A stretch of 27,736 bases of DNA from JBDNIO01 sp041688215. GTDB lineage: Bacteria; Pseudomonadota; Gammaproteobacteria; Nevskiales; Salinisphaeraceae. Positions 14,292-22,772 of this stretch are shown in pieces (the stretch's first letter is position 1; each line of letters starts with the position of its first letter). The position numbers were made by a program, and so were the translations under genes. The notes beneath the pieces are model-generated. The model was not told the origin of the DNA. It saw only the letters and a list, made by a program, of their open reading frames with translations, and did not search any database. The stretch covers positions 1-27,736 of the forward strand of contig JBDNIO010000158.1 in assembly GCA_041688215.1 (NCBI GenBank). The letters are read 5' to 3'.

Positions 14292-17180
14292 ATGAAGAGC
14301 GAACTCAACCAGAAATTCCTGCGCAATTCCCCGCTATTTGCTGCAAATGCCAGCTATATAGAGACTTATTACGAAGAGTTTCTTAAAGATCCTGACTCGG
14401 TTGAGCCGAGCTGGCGCCAATATTTCAGAGAACTGAACGAGGACAACGCCGCTCACGACGTGGCCCACAGCCCGATAAGGGATTCCTTCGTAGACACCAC
14501 CGCCAGCGCCGGCCAGGGTGCGCGCAAACGCAGCAGCATGGATTCCGCGGCCGCGCAGAAACAGGCTGGAGTATTGCGCCTGATCAACTATTACCGGGTG
14601 CGCGGGCACCAGGTCGCCAATCTTGACCCGCTGGGGCTTTACGATCCGCCGCCGGTGGCGGATATGGACCCCAGTTTCCACGGCGTGGCCAAATCCGATA
14701 TGGACGCCGTATTCAACACCGGCTCCCTGTTCGCCGCCGACGAGCTGCCCCTGCGCGACATCATCGACATCTGCCAGAAGGTGTATACCGACACAATCGG
14801 CGCGGAGTACATGTATATCACCGACACCACCCAGAAGCGCTGGATTCAGCGGCAACTGGAGGCCTCGGTAGGTCAGCCCCGGCTTGATGAAAAGCAGAAA
14901 CTGAAAACCCTCAAACAACTGACCGCGGCCGAGGGCATCGAGCGCTACCTGCATACCAAATATGTGGGCCAGAAACGCTTCTCGCTGGAAGGCGCCGACA
15001 GCCTGATTCCGCTGCTGGACGAAGTCATACGCTCCTGCGCGCGCAACCACATGGACGAAGTGGTGATCGGCATGGCCCATCGCGGCCGTCTGAATGTGCT
15101 GATCAACATTCTCGGCAAATCCCCACAGGAATTATTCGACGAGTTTGAAGGCAAGTACGACGTAGACGAACTCAATATGTCGGGCGATGTGAAGTATCAC
15201 ATGGGCTTTTCCACCGACATCGAGATCGAAAACGAGCGCGTGCATCTGGTACTGGCGTTTAACCCCTCGCACCTGGAAGCGGTCAACCCGGTGGTGCAAG
15301 GCTCGGTAAAAGCCCGCCAGGATCGCCGTGACGATCCCGATTTCGACAGCGTGCTGCCGGTGCTCATCCACGGCGACGCTTCGTTTGCCGGGCAGGGCAT
15401 CGTCATGGAAGCCCTGCAGCTTTCCCAAGCCAAGGGGTACGCTACCGGGGGCACGGTGCACATTATCGTCAACAATCAGCTGGGCTTTACCATGCCCAGC
15501 CCGATTACCGCTGAAATGCGCGAGTATTCACGTACTTCGCTGTACTGCACCGACATCGCAAAAATGCTGGAAGCGCCGGTGTTCCATGTGAATTCGGATG
15601 ATCCCGAAGCCGTGGTGTTCGTTACCAAGCTGGCCATGGATTACCGTGCCACATTCGGCAAAGACGTGATTGTTGATCTGATCTGCTACCGCCGCCACGG
15701 CCATAACGAGGCCGATGAACCGGCGGTAACCCAGCCGATCATGTACGACCGTATCAAGAAAGAGCCCACCGCGCGCGCCAAGTACGCCAAACAGCTGGTC
15801 AAGCAGGGCATTATCAACAAGGACGAACCGGATCGCCTGTTCGAGGAATACCGCGGCGGGCTGGATCAGGGCAAGAATATCTCCCGCTCCACCCTGGGCA
15901 TGGTCGGCAACGAATACACCGTGGATTGGGGGCGTTATACAAAGCACAAGTGGAATGATTCGGTCGACACTACCGTGCCGGTGGATACCATCCGCAAACT
16001 TTCCGACAAGCTGCTGACTTTCCCCGACGGGTTCGAGCTGCACAAACGCCTGCAACGGATTACCGAAGACCGGCGCAAAATGGCTGCGGGCGCAATTCCT
16101 ATCGACTGGGGATTCGCGGAAACCATGGCTTATGCCAGCTTGCTGCAGGAAGGCTACGACATCCGCCTGTCCGGCCAGGATTCCGGCCGCAGTACCTTTT
16201 TCCATCGCCACGCCACCATTTACAACCAGAAAGACGGCAGTTGTTATATCCCGCTGGAAACCGTGGCCGAGAAAGAAGCGCATTTCGTGGTTAACGACAC
16301 CTTGCTGTCTGAAGCGGGCGTGCTGGGTTTTGAGTACGGCTACGCAACGGCAGACCCGCAGGTGCTGGTGATCTGGGAAGCCCAGTACGGCGATTTCGTT
16401 AACGGCGCGCAGGTTGTTATCGACCAGTTCATATCGTCGGGCCAGGCCAAGTGGGAGCGCATGTGCGGGCTAACGATGCTCCTGCCGCACGGCTATGAAG
16501 GCCAGGGGCCGGAGCATTCCTCCGCGCGGCTCGAGCGTTTTCTGCAGTTGTGCGCCGAGCGGCACATGCTGGTGGTTGTGCCTTCCACGCCGGCGCAGAT
16601 GTTCCACATGCTGCGCCAGCAAATGGTGCGCGATTTACGCATGCCTCTGGTCGTGTTCTCGCCCAAAAGCCTGTTACGCTACCGGATGTCGGTGTCTTCG
16701 CTGGAAGATCTGGCGCACGGCCACTATAAAATGATCATCGACGAATACGATGATATCGACCCCGAAAACATTACCCGTGTGGTGTTTTGCAGCGGCAAGC
16801 TTTATTTCGACCTGTACGAGGCGCGTGCCGAGCAGGAACTCGAGCATGTTGCACTGGTGCGTATCGAGCAGCTTTACCCGTTTCCGGCCGATGAATACGC
16901 GGCCATTGTTGAACGCTATAGCAACGCCGAAGAGGTCGTGTGGTGCCAGGAAGAGCCTGAAAACCAGGGCGCCTGGTACCAGATCAAGCACCGTCTTCAG
17001 GTGCCGCTGAGTAACGAGCATACCTTGCTGTACGCCACGCGCCCCGGCGCTGCGACCACCGCGGTCGGGTATCACAAACTGCACGTAAAGCAACAGAAAG
17101 CGGTTGTGGAAGGCGGCTTGAACGGCGGCAGCGAGTTGATCGAAAAAGGCAGCATCCGCACGCGTACAAGCAAGCAATAA
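14292..17180 (+). CDS. sucA: 2-oxoglutarate dehydrogenase E1 component SucA
   Basis: SucA is the thiamine-diphosphate decarboxylase of the TCA-cycle 2-oxoglutarate dehydrogenase complex. The 962-aa protein has the N-terminal peptide that binds E2 (about 10-45, SPLFAANASYIETYYEEF) and the segment GMAHRGRLNVL (about 260). The thiamine-diphosphate site is at HGDASFAGQG (about 358-367) with NNQLGF (about 393-398), and the C-terminal transketolase-like domain ends with the E1 signature LLPHGYEGQGPEHSSARLERF (about 733-753; His and Glu conserved). It follows galU after 104 bases and leads the sucA-sucB-lpd group. Confidence 0.97.
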   Translation: MKSELNQKFLRNSPLFAANASYIETYYEEFLKDPDSVEPSWRQYFRELNEDNAAHDVAHSPIRDSFVDTTASAGQGARKRSSMDSAAAQKQAGVLRLINYYRVRGHQVANLDPLGLYDPPPVADMDPSFHGVAKSDMDAVFNTGSLFAADELPLRDIIDICQKVYTDTIGAEYMYITDTTQKRWIQRQLEASVGQPRLDEKQKLKTLKQLTAAEGIERYLHTKYVGQKRFSLEGADSLIPLLDEVIRSCARNHMDEVVIGMAHRGRLNVLINILGKSPQELFDEFEGKYDVDELNMSGDVKYHMGFSTDIEIENERVHLVLAFNPSHLEAVNPVVQGSVKARQDRRDDPDFDSVLPVLIHGDASFAGQGIVMEALQLSQAKGYATGGTVHIIVNNQLGFTMPSPITAEMREYSRTSLYCTDIAKMLEAPVFHVNSDDPEAVVFVTKLAMDYRATFGKDVIVDLICYRRHGHNEADEPAVTQPIMYDRIKKEPTARAKYAKQLVKQGIINKDEPDRLFEEYRGGLDQGKNISRSTLGMVGNEYTVDWGRYTKHKWNDSVDTTVPVDTIRKLSDKLLTFPDGFELHKRLQRITEDRRKMAAGAIPIDWGFAETMAYASLLQEGYDIRLSGQDSGRSTFFHRHATIYNQKDGSCYIPLETVAEKEAHFVVNDTLLSEAGVLGFEYGYATADPQVLVIWEAQYGDFVNGAQVVIDQFISSGQAKWERMCGLTMLLPHGYEGQGPEHSSARLERFLQLCAERHMLVVVPSTPAQMFHMLRQQMVRDLRMPLVVFSPKSLLRYRMSVSSLEDLAHGHYKMIIDEYDDIDPENITRVVFCSGKLYFDLYEARAEQELEHVALVRIEQLYPFPADEYAAIVERYSNAEEVVWCQEEPENQGAWYQIKHRLQVPLSNEHTLLYATRPGAATTAVGYHKLHVKQQKAVVEGGLNGGSELIEKGSIRTRTSKQ

Positions 17181-17228
17181 GCAGCTCATTACACTTAACT
17201 AACGAACAATTCAGCAGGAACATATCGC

Positions 17229-18569
17229 ATGAGCATCGAAGTCAAGGTTCCCGAACTACCGGAATCCATTACCGAAGCCACAGTAGGCGCTTGGCACAAG
17301 CAGGCGGGCGACGCGGTGGATCGGGACGAAAACATCCTTGACCTGGAAACCGACAAGGTTATGCTGGAAGTGCCCGCCGAGTCGGCCGGCACGCTCAAGG
17401 AAATCCGCGCGCAGGAAGGCGAAACGGTCAAGTCCGGCGACATCCTTGCGATTATCGAAGCTGGCGACGGTAGCGCAGCATCTTCCAACGACGAAGATGA
17501 AGCCGAAGACGATAGCGCAGCGGACACGCAAGAGGATGCTCAGGACGAGCCGCCGGCGTCGTCTAAAGACGCTGACGAAGATGAAGATGACGACAGCGAC
17601 GCGGATGAGCCCACTCCGAGTCCGGCGGCACGCAAGCTGATCGACGAACACGGACTCGCTATTGAAAGCATCAAGGCCACCGGCAAGGATGGCCGTATTA
17701 CCAAGGCTGACGTGCAAGAGGCCGCGGAGGCCCGGGACAAGGATAAGGATAAGGGCAAGGATAAAAAAGAATCGCAGCCCGCGAAATCTGAAGAAAAAGA
17801 AAAGAAATCACCGCAGGAAGAGTCCTACGAAACCGCGGACCGCGCCGCCATGTCCAGCGCCGCTGGCGAACGCATGGAAGAGCGCGTCTCAATGACCCGT
17901 ATTCGTGCACGCATTGCCGAGCGCCTGCTCGATGTGTCCCAGAACACGGCGATGCTCACCACCTTCAACGAGATCGACATGCAATCGGTGCGCGATGTGC
18001 GGGCGCGCTACAAGGACAAGTTCCTGAAAGATCACGATGTGCGTCTGGGCTTCATGTCCTTCTTCGTCAAGGCCGTGATTGAAGGCTTGAAACGCTTTCC
18101 GATCGTAAACGCCAGCATCGACGAAACCGACGTGGTTTACCACGGTTATTACGACATCGGCATCGCGATATCTTCACCGCGCGGCCTGCTGGTGCCGGTA
18201 TTGCGCGACGCCGACCAGATGAGCTACGCCGAGATCGAGGAAAACCTCGGTGCGCTAGGCAAGCGTGCGCAGGAAAGCAAGATCACCATGGACGAGCTCA
18301 AGGGCGGCACCTTCACCATTACCAATGGCGGGGTCTTCGGGTCGATGTTGTCCACGCCAATTCTGAACCCGCCGCAAAGTGCGATTCTGGGTATGCACAA
18401 CATTACCGATCGCGCGGTCGTGGTCGACGGCGAAGTCGTGGTGCGGCCCATGATGTACGTGGCCCTGTCCTACGACCATCGACTGATTGATGGCCGCGAC
18501 GCGGTGCTGTTTCTGCGTACCCTTCAAGAGCTGATTGAAGACCCGGCGCGTTTGCTGTTGCAGATTTAG
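17229..18569 (+). CDS. sucB: Dihydrolipoamide succinyltransferase E2 component SucB
   Basis: SucB forms the core of the complex and transfers succinyl from lipoyl-lysine to CoA. One lipoyl domain (1-80) carries Lys43 in ETDKVMLEV. The E1/E3-binding domain is at about 128-168 (SPAARKLIDEHGLAI). The catalytic domain (about 215-446) has His417 and Asp421 in SYDHRLIDGRDAV. Both linkers are odd: residues 83-127 are mostly Asp/Glu with Ser/Ala, and 168-205 are Lys/Glu/Asp-rich (DKDKDKGKDKKE). The usual linkers are Ala/Pro-rich. AGGAAC precedes the ATG by 8 bases. Confidence 0.96.
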   Translation: MSIEVKVPELPESITEATVGAWHKQAGDAVDRDENILDLETDKVMLEVPAESAGTLKEIRAQEGETVKSGDILAIIEAGDGSAASSNDEDEAEDDSAADTQEDAQDEPPASSKDADEDEDDDSDADEPTPSPAARKLIDEHGLAIESIKATGKDGRITKADVQEAAEARDKDKDKGKDKKESQPAKSEEKEKKSPQEESYETADRAAMSSAAGERMEERVSMTRIRARIAERLLDVSQNTAMLTTFNEIDMQSVRDVRARYKDKFLKDHDVRLGFMSFFVKAVIEGLKRFPIVNASIDETDVVYHGYYDIGIAISSPRGLLVPVLRDADQMSYAEIEENLGALGKRAQESKITMDELKGGTFTITNGGVFGSMLSTPILNPPQSAILGMHNITDRAVVVDGEVVVRPMMYVALSYDHRLIDGRDAVLFLRTLQELIEDPARLLLQI

Positions 18570-18623
18570 CATGCAAGTACCGAACGCGTCTGTGCAACGG
18601 CCATCATTACATCAGGATCATAC

Positions 18624-20069
18624 ATGAGCGATAAATACGATCTAGTAGTCATCGGTGCCGGCCCGGCCGGTTATGTGGCCGCCATCCGCGGTGCGCAGCT
18701 GGGCATGTCGGTAGCCTGTATTGATAAATGGCTGGACCCGGAAGACAAGCCGTCGCTGGGCGGAACCTGCCTGAATGCTGGCTGCATCCCCTCCAAGGCG
18801 CTGCTGGAATCCTCCGAGCTATATCATCGCGCGCAACACGACTTTGCAGATCACGGATTGAAACTTGAGAAAGTTTCGATGGATGTGGCGCAAATGCAGA
18901 AGCACAAAGGACAAGTTGTCGACGCGCTAACCGGCGGCATCGGCGGATTATTCAAAGCCAATGGCGTGGAGTGGCTGCAAGGCACGGGCCAGGTCAAGGA
19001 TACAGGCAAGGTTAATTTCAAGGCCCACGGCAAGGACAGCAAGAAAGAAATTCTCAACACCGAGCATATTATTATTGCCAGCGGCTCGGAACCGGTAAAA
19101 ATTAAAGTCGCACCGGTAGATGGCAAGCTCATCGTGGATTCCACCGGCGCGCTGGAATTTGAAGAAGTCCCCGAAAGACTGGGTGTTATCGGCGCCGGTT
19201 ATATCGGTGTGGAACTCGGCTGCGTGTGGTCGCGTCTGGGCTCGGAAGTGGTTTTACTCGAAGCACTCGATACTTTTCTGCCCATCGCCGACCAGCAAAT
19301 AGCGAAAGAAGCCTTCAAGCAGTTCAAAAAACAGGGTCTGGACCTGCGCATGGGCGCACGCGTGATTTCTGCCAAGGTCAACAAAGACCAGGTGGAGGTG
19401 GAATATCAAAGTGGTGAAGACAAGCACAAGGAAACCTTCGACAAGCTCATTGTTGCCGTCGGCCGGCGGCCGTTTACCGAGGGTCTGATTGCCAAAAGCG
19501 CACGCATTGAGCTCGACGAACGCGGCTTTGTATCAGTCAATGATAAATTCCGTACCGGCCTGCCCGGGGTGTATGCGGTTGGGGATGTCATCGGCAGCCC
19601 CATGCTCGCACACAAGGGCATGGAAGAGGGCGCCGCCGTAGCAGAAGTCCTGGCGGGGCAAAAACCGCACGTGAATTATCACACCATTCCTTCCGTGGTT
19701 TATACCGCGCCAGAAATTGCCTGGGTGGGCAAGACCGAAGAACAGTTGAAATCCGCCGGTACAGAGTATCGTAGTGGCATTATCCCATTTGCCGCCAACG
19801 GCCGCGCCAAGGCCATGGGCCAGCAAATCGGCATGGTCAAAATTCTGGCGGATGCCAAAAGCGACGAGATATTGGGGGCGCACATGCTGGGTCCGTATGT
19901 ATCAGAATTGGTGCAGGAAATCGTAGTAGCCATGGAATTCCACGCCTCCAGCGAGGATCTCGCACGCATTATTCACGGCCACCCCTCCCTGTCGGAAAGC
20001 GTGCATGAGGCTGCGCTGGCGGTGGATGACCGGCCCATACACTTCGCCAAACCGAAACGCTCCAAATAA
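18624..20069 (+). CDS. lpd: Dihydrolipoamide dehydrogenase E3 component Lpd
   Basis: Lpd reoxidises dihydrolipoyl-SucB with FAD and NAD. The 481-aa protein has the FAD motif GAGPAG (11-16), the redox disulfide in GGTCLNAGCIPSK (Cys49, Cys54), the NAD motif GAGYIGVELG (about 193-202), the second FAD motif VYAVGDV, and the C-terminal catalytic pair His453-Glu458 in HPSLSE. Its place behind sucA-sucB points to the 2-oxoglutarate complex. An AGGAT lies before the ATG. Confidence 0.96.
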   Translation: MSDKYDLVVIGAGPAGYVAAIRGAQLGMSVACIDKWLDPEDKPSLGGTCLNAGCIPSKALLESSELYHRAQHDFADHGLKLEKVSMDVAQMQKHKGQVVDALTGGIGGLFKANGVEWLQGTGQVKDTGKVNFKAHGKDSKKEILNTEHIIIASGSEPVKIKVAPVDGKLIVDSTGALEFEEVPERLGVIGAGYIGVELGCVWSRLGSEVVLLEALDTFLPIADQQIAKEAFKQFKKQGLDLRMGARVISAKVNKDQVEVEYQSGEDKHKETFDKLIVAVGRRPFTEGLIAKSARIELDERGFVSVNDKFRTGLPGVYAVGDVIGSPMLAHKGMEEGAAVAEVLAGQKPHVNYHTIPSVVYTAPEIAWVGKTEEQLKSAGTEYRSGIIPFAANGRAKAMGQQIGMVKILADAKSDEILGAHMLGPYVSELVQEIVVAMEFHASSEDLARIIHGHPSLSESVHEAALAVDDRPIHFAKPKRSK

Positions 20070-20100
20070 GCTCGCGGCAGCAAACCGGGTAAAGCCCGCC

Positions 20101-22038
20101 ATGGCCGGCAACGATCGCGAGAAAAGCCTCGCCGCAAAACCCGAGGACTCCGAGCCTTCGGAAAGCAAAAAGCAGGCCCGGGAAAAGCGCTTGCTGCCGC
20201 TATCCCTGGGCGCGCTCGGTATAGTTTACGGCGATATCGGCACCAGCCCGATTTACGCCTTGCGCGAGGCTTTTCATGGCCACGACGCCGTTTCGACCAA
20301 TGCCAACAGCCTGATGGGAATACTGTCGCTGATCCTGTGGTCGCTGCTTATCGTCATATCCGCCAAATATCTGCTGTACGTCATGCGTGCCGGCAACAAG
20401 GGCGAAGGCGGGATAATCGCGCTGGTGGCGTTGATTAACCCCTGGCGTGCCTCGCCGGGGAGTTCCCGGCATATATTGATGATTACTGGCCTGTTCGGCG
20501 CCTGCCTGTTATACGGTGACGGTACGATTACGCCAGCCATTTCCGTGCTCAGCGCGATCGAAGGCCTGGAAACCCTGACCCCCGCCTTCAAACCCTTTGT
20601 GGTGCCGATTACTGTGGGCATTCTGGTCGCCTTGTTTCTGTTGCAACAGCGCGGCACCGGCGGCATCGGCAAGTTATTTGGCCCGGTTATGCTGGTCTGG
20701 TTTGCTGTGCTTGCCGCACTCGGTGTGTCCGGTATCGTACAGGCGCCGCAAGTGCTGGCCGCAGTTAATCCCTGGCTGGGTATTAGCTTTCTGGCCAGCA
20801 ATGGGCTCGGCGGTTTTCTGGTGCTGGGCACCATATTTCTGGTGGTTACCGGTGGTGAAGCCTTGTATGCAGACATGGGCCACTTCGGCATCAAGCCCAT
20901 CCGTTACGCGTGGTTTGGCCTGGTTCTGCCGGCGCTGGTGCTGAATTACTTCGGCCAGGGCGCCATGCTGTTATCGAATCCGGACATGGAACAGCCGTTT
21001 TACCAGCTTGCCCCCGGCTGGGCGAAGATACCGCTGGTGGCCCTGGCAACGGTGGCAACCATAATTGCATCGCAGGCGGTGATCTCCGGGGTATTTTCAC
21101 TCACGCGCCAGGCTGTGCAACTGGGCCAGTTGCCGCGCATGAATATCGTACAGACTTCGCGCGAGGAATACGGCCAGATTTATATCCCCACAGTGAACTG
21201 GCTATTGATGACCGCTACCATCGCACTGGTTATCGGCTTTGGTTCGTCGTCCAATCTGGCTGCGGCTTACGGCGTGGCGGTGTCCACGGATATGGTCATC
21301 ACCACGATACTGGCGTTTTTTGTCGCCCGCCGCTTCAACTGGCACCCGCTTGCGGCTGCGCTTATGACAGTGGGTTTTCTCGCGGTAGACCTGGCATTCG
21401 CCGGCGCCAACCTGTTCAAGATTCCCGACGGCGGCTGGTATCCACTGGTTATCGCCGCGTTGCTGTTCGTGGTTATGTCCACCTGGCGCGGCGGCCGGCA
21501 GCTCTTGGCTAAACGTCTTAGCGACGATACCGAACCGCTTGAAGATTTCCTCGGCCGTGTAAAGCAGGAGTCCCCGCGCCGTATTTCCGGCGCCGCCATC
21601 TTCATGACAGCTAATAAGCCGCGCACCCCACCCATGCTGTTCCGCCATCTGGAACACCACGAGGTGCTGCATGAAACGGTGCTATTGATGACAATCATCA
21701 CCGAAGACGTCCCGCGCGTCCCGGCAAGCGATCGGCTTGAAATAGATGATCTCGGACAAGGATTCCATCGTGTTACCGTCCACTATGGCTTCATGCAAAA
21801 TGTGAATGTGCCGGTAGCGCTCAAACTGTGCGGCGAATTTGGTCTGGACGTGGAACTGGATGAAGCCACTTATTACGTGGGCCGCGAAACCCTGATCCCC
21901 AGTGCCGACGTGCCCGGCATGATGCTCTGGCGCGAAAAACTGTTCGCCTTCCTGTCCCGCAACAGTGCACGCGCAACCGCGTTTTACGGCATACCGCACG
22001 AGCGGGTGGTGGAGTTGGGGATTCAGGTTGAGCTTTGA
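20101..22038 (+). CDS. kup: Potassium uptake protein Kup
   Basis: Kup is a proton-coupled low-affinity potassium importer of the inner membrane. The 645-aa protein begins with a charged, probably cytoplasmic tail (1-35) and then the family signature LGALGIVYGDIGTSPIYALRE (about 39-59; the GDIGTSP core is diagnostic). About twelve membrane segments follow, with GDGTITPAISVLSA and GGEALYADMGHFG, and a soluble C-terminal domain from about 480. The ATG at 20101 is chosen; an in-frame start at 20005 would lie inside lpd. It is 31 bases downstream of lpd, so it may be read from the same promoter. Confidence 0.94.
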   Translation: MAGNDREKSLAAKPEDSEPSESKKQAREKRLLPLSLGALGIVYGDIGTSPIYALREAFHGHDAVSTNANSLMGILSLILWSLLIVISAKYLLYVMRAGNKGEGGIIALVALINPWRASPGSSRHILMITGLFGACLLYGDGTITPAISVLSAIEGLETLTPAFKPFVVPITVGILVALFLLQQRGTGGIGKLFGPVMLVWFAVLAALGVSGIVQAPQVLAAVNPWLGISFLASNGLGGFLVLGTIFLVVTGGEALYADMGHFGIKPIRYAWFGLVLPALVLNYFGQGAMLLSNPDMEQPFYQLAPGWAKIPLVALATVATIIASQAVISGVFSLTRQAVQLGQLPRMNIVQTSREEYGQIYIPTVNWLLMTATIALVIGFGSSSNLAAAYGVAVSTDMVITTILAFFVARRFNWHPLAAALMTVGFLAVDLAFAGANLFKIPDGGWYPLVIAALLFVVMSTWRGGRQLLAKRLSDDTEPLEDFLGRVKQESPRRISGAAIFMTANKPRTPPMLFRHLEHHEVLHETVLLMTIITEDVPRVPASDRLEIDDLGQGFHRVTVHYGFMQNVNVPVALKLCGEFGLDVELDEATYYVGRETLIPSADVPGMMLWREKLFAFLSRNSARATAFYGIPHERVVELGIQVEL

Positions 22039-22111
22039 GTTTATATGCTCGCGGTTTCGGTTGAATTAGCTTTCGAGTACTTGTCACCCTTGGGTTTCGC
22101 CTTGATGGCGA

Positions 22112-22143
22112 CCAAAGGGGCCGCATTGCGGCAGCCCCTTTGG
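22112..22143. repeat. Inverted repeat, 10-bp arms
   Basis: CCAAAGGGGC (22112-22121) pairs perfectly with GCCCCTTTGG (22134-22143). It could help end kup transcription, but no T-run follows on either strand. Confidence 0.75.
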
Positions 22144-22169
22144 AATCCCCGGCGCACCCCAATCGCTTG

Positions 22170-22199
22170 TTCTCCGGGAAACTAATGTTTTCCGGAGAA
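22170..22199. repeat. Two-part hairpin
   Basis: TTCTCCGG (22170-22177) pairs with CCGGAGAA (22192-22199). Inside, AAAC (22179-22182) pairs with GTTT (22187-22190), leaving the loop TAAT. Confidence 0.75.
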
Positions 22200-22231
22200 T
22201 GCCCGAGCGTCCATTACGGCATGGCCGGGTC

Positions 22232-22262
22232 GGGTTCGATACGCGTCCTGCGTAACGAACCC
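22232..22262 (-). repeat. Hairpin with AGGAC loop on the minus strand
   Basis: GGGTTCG (22232-22238) pairs with CGAACCC (22256-22262), and the inner arms ACGC (22241-22244) and GCGT (22250-22253) enclose five bases that read AGGAC on the minus strand. The loop is the same as in the plus-strand hairpin at 22449-22469. Confidence 0.75.
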
Positions 22263-22263
22263 T

Positions 22264-22287
22264 AAGCGATACATCCCTGTATCGCTT
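22264..22287 (-). repeat. Hairpin with a CsrA-type GGGA loop on the minus strand
   Basis: AAGCGATACA (22264-22273) pairs perfectly with TGTATCGCTT (22278-22287). The minus strand reads ATACAGGGATGT across the loop, which fits the CsrA/RsmA consensus RUACARGGAUGU at every position, with GGA in the loop as in known sites. Confidence 0.75.
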
Positions 22288-22369
22288 CCCCTATGCCTCC
22301 ACGGCCACTCGGCAAGCGCTAAAGGGGGATTGAAGCAGGGTTTTGGCCGACTTCGTCCGTATTAAAATA

Positions 22370-22386
22370 GGCTGGCTACGCCAGCC
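22370..22386. repeat. Central hairpin, 7-bp arms
   Basis: GGCTGGC (22370-22376) and GCCAGCC (22380-22386) are perfect complements around a 3-base loop, TAC. It lies between the minus-oriented and plus-oriented GGA hairpins. Confidence 0.7.
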
Positions 22387-22448
22387 ACAAGACCGCTTCG
22401 CTTTATCCCCTTGGGCGCGAGCCGAGCACTGCAGCGGGCCGAGAGGCG

Positions 22449-22469
22449 GCGCACACAGGACGTGTGCGC
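22449..22469 (+). repeat. Hairpin with AGGAC loop on the plus strand
   Basis: GCGCACAC (22449-22456) pairs perfectly with GTGTGCGC (22462-22469) around AGGAC. ACAGGACGT resembles the core of a CsrA/RsmA site. Confidence 0.75.
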
Positions 22470-22480
22470 GTCTACCGCCT

Positions 22481-22494
22481 GGCCAGGGATGGCC
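22481..22494 (+). repeat. Short hairpin with GGGA loop
   Basis: GGCCA (22481-22485) and TGGCC (22490-22494) enclose GGGA. The stem is only 5 bp, but the loop context CAGGGATG matches its neighbours. Confidence 0.55.
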
Positions 22495-22534
22495 TGTCGG
22501 CAGACCCCTCGGCACGTGAAGCGCACAGGGGACA

Positions 22535-22559
22535 ATTTAATGCGGGGACCGCGTTAAAT
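22535..22559 (+). repeat. Two-part hairpin with GGA loop
   Basis: ATTTAA (22535-22540) pairs with TTAAAT (22554-22559), and inside GCGG (22542-22545) pairs with CCGC (22549-22552), leaving exactly GGA (22546-22548) as the loop. Confidence 0.7.
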
Positions 22560-22577
22560 GGCTCGCTTCTTTTGCCT

Positions 22578-22602
22578 ACTTTTCTTGCGCGACAAGAAAA
22601 GT
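22578..22602. repeat. Inverted repeat with ACTTTTCTTG arms
   Basis: ACTTTTCTTG (22578-22587) and CAAGAAAAGT (22593-22602) are perfect 10-bp complements around CGCGA. Similar 'CTACTTTTCTTG' palindromes are familiar from intergenic regions of many proteobacteria. The low G+C stem is not a typical terminator. Confidence 0.7.
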
Positions 22603-22772
22603 GGGGCGCACACGCAGTGCGAAACCATAGGTTGAGAAGAACTCAAAACCCAAATCCAAACCGTATAATTTCGACAAACCCATAACCCGTTACAATCCAA
22701 CCGATACAAACACAACGCATTCAGCGGTATCATCGCGTATCCAAATCACGCGCCAACAGATGAGACAAACCA

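Larger units (their letters stand above)
22039..22772. other. Hairpin-dense intergenic region between kup and yebC
   Basis: No credible gene is seen in these 734 bases. At least nine inverted repeats with arms of 5-10 bp lie between 22112 and 22602, and the last 150 bases change to A/C-rich DNA with few structures. Five hairpins have GGA in the loop, two when read on the minus strand (left half) and three on the plus strand (right half). This looks like a mosaic of repeated modules rather than one terminator or riboswitch. Confidence 0.7.

Noticed and set aside
14334..15080. 248-aa minus-strand open frame inside sucA
   Set aside because: It mirrors the codon bias of sucA; the sense strand has the conserved E1 sequence throughout.
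15528..16283. 251-aa minus-strand open frame inside sucA
   Set aside because: Same reason: a shadow of a strongly biased coding sequence with no recognisable motif.
20005..20100. N-terminal extension of Kup
   Set aside because: It overlaps the end of lpd, and the residues added do not resemble the family.
22112..22602. Single CsrB/RsmY-type regulatory RNA
   Set aside because: The GGA loops lie on opposite strands in the two halves, so one transcript would not present them all. Kept as a cluster of modules instead.
22664..22669. yebC promoter from a perfect TATAAT
   Set aside because: No -35 box at an acceptable distance (TTGAGA is 26 bases away), and this part is A/C-rich.
22464..22685. 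73-aa open frame in the kup-yebC gap
   Set aside because: It runs through several perfect hairpins, with no ribosome-binding site and no protein-like pattern.
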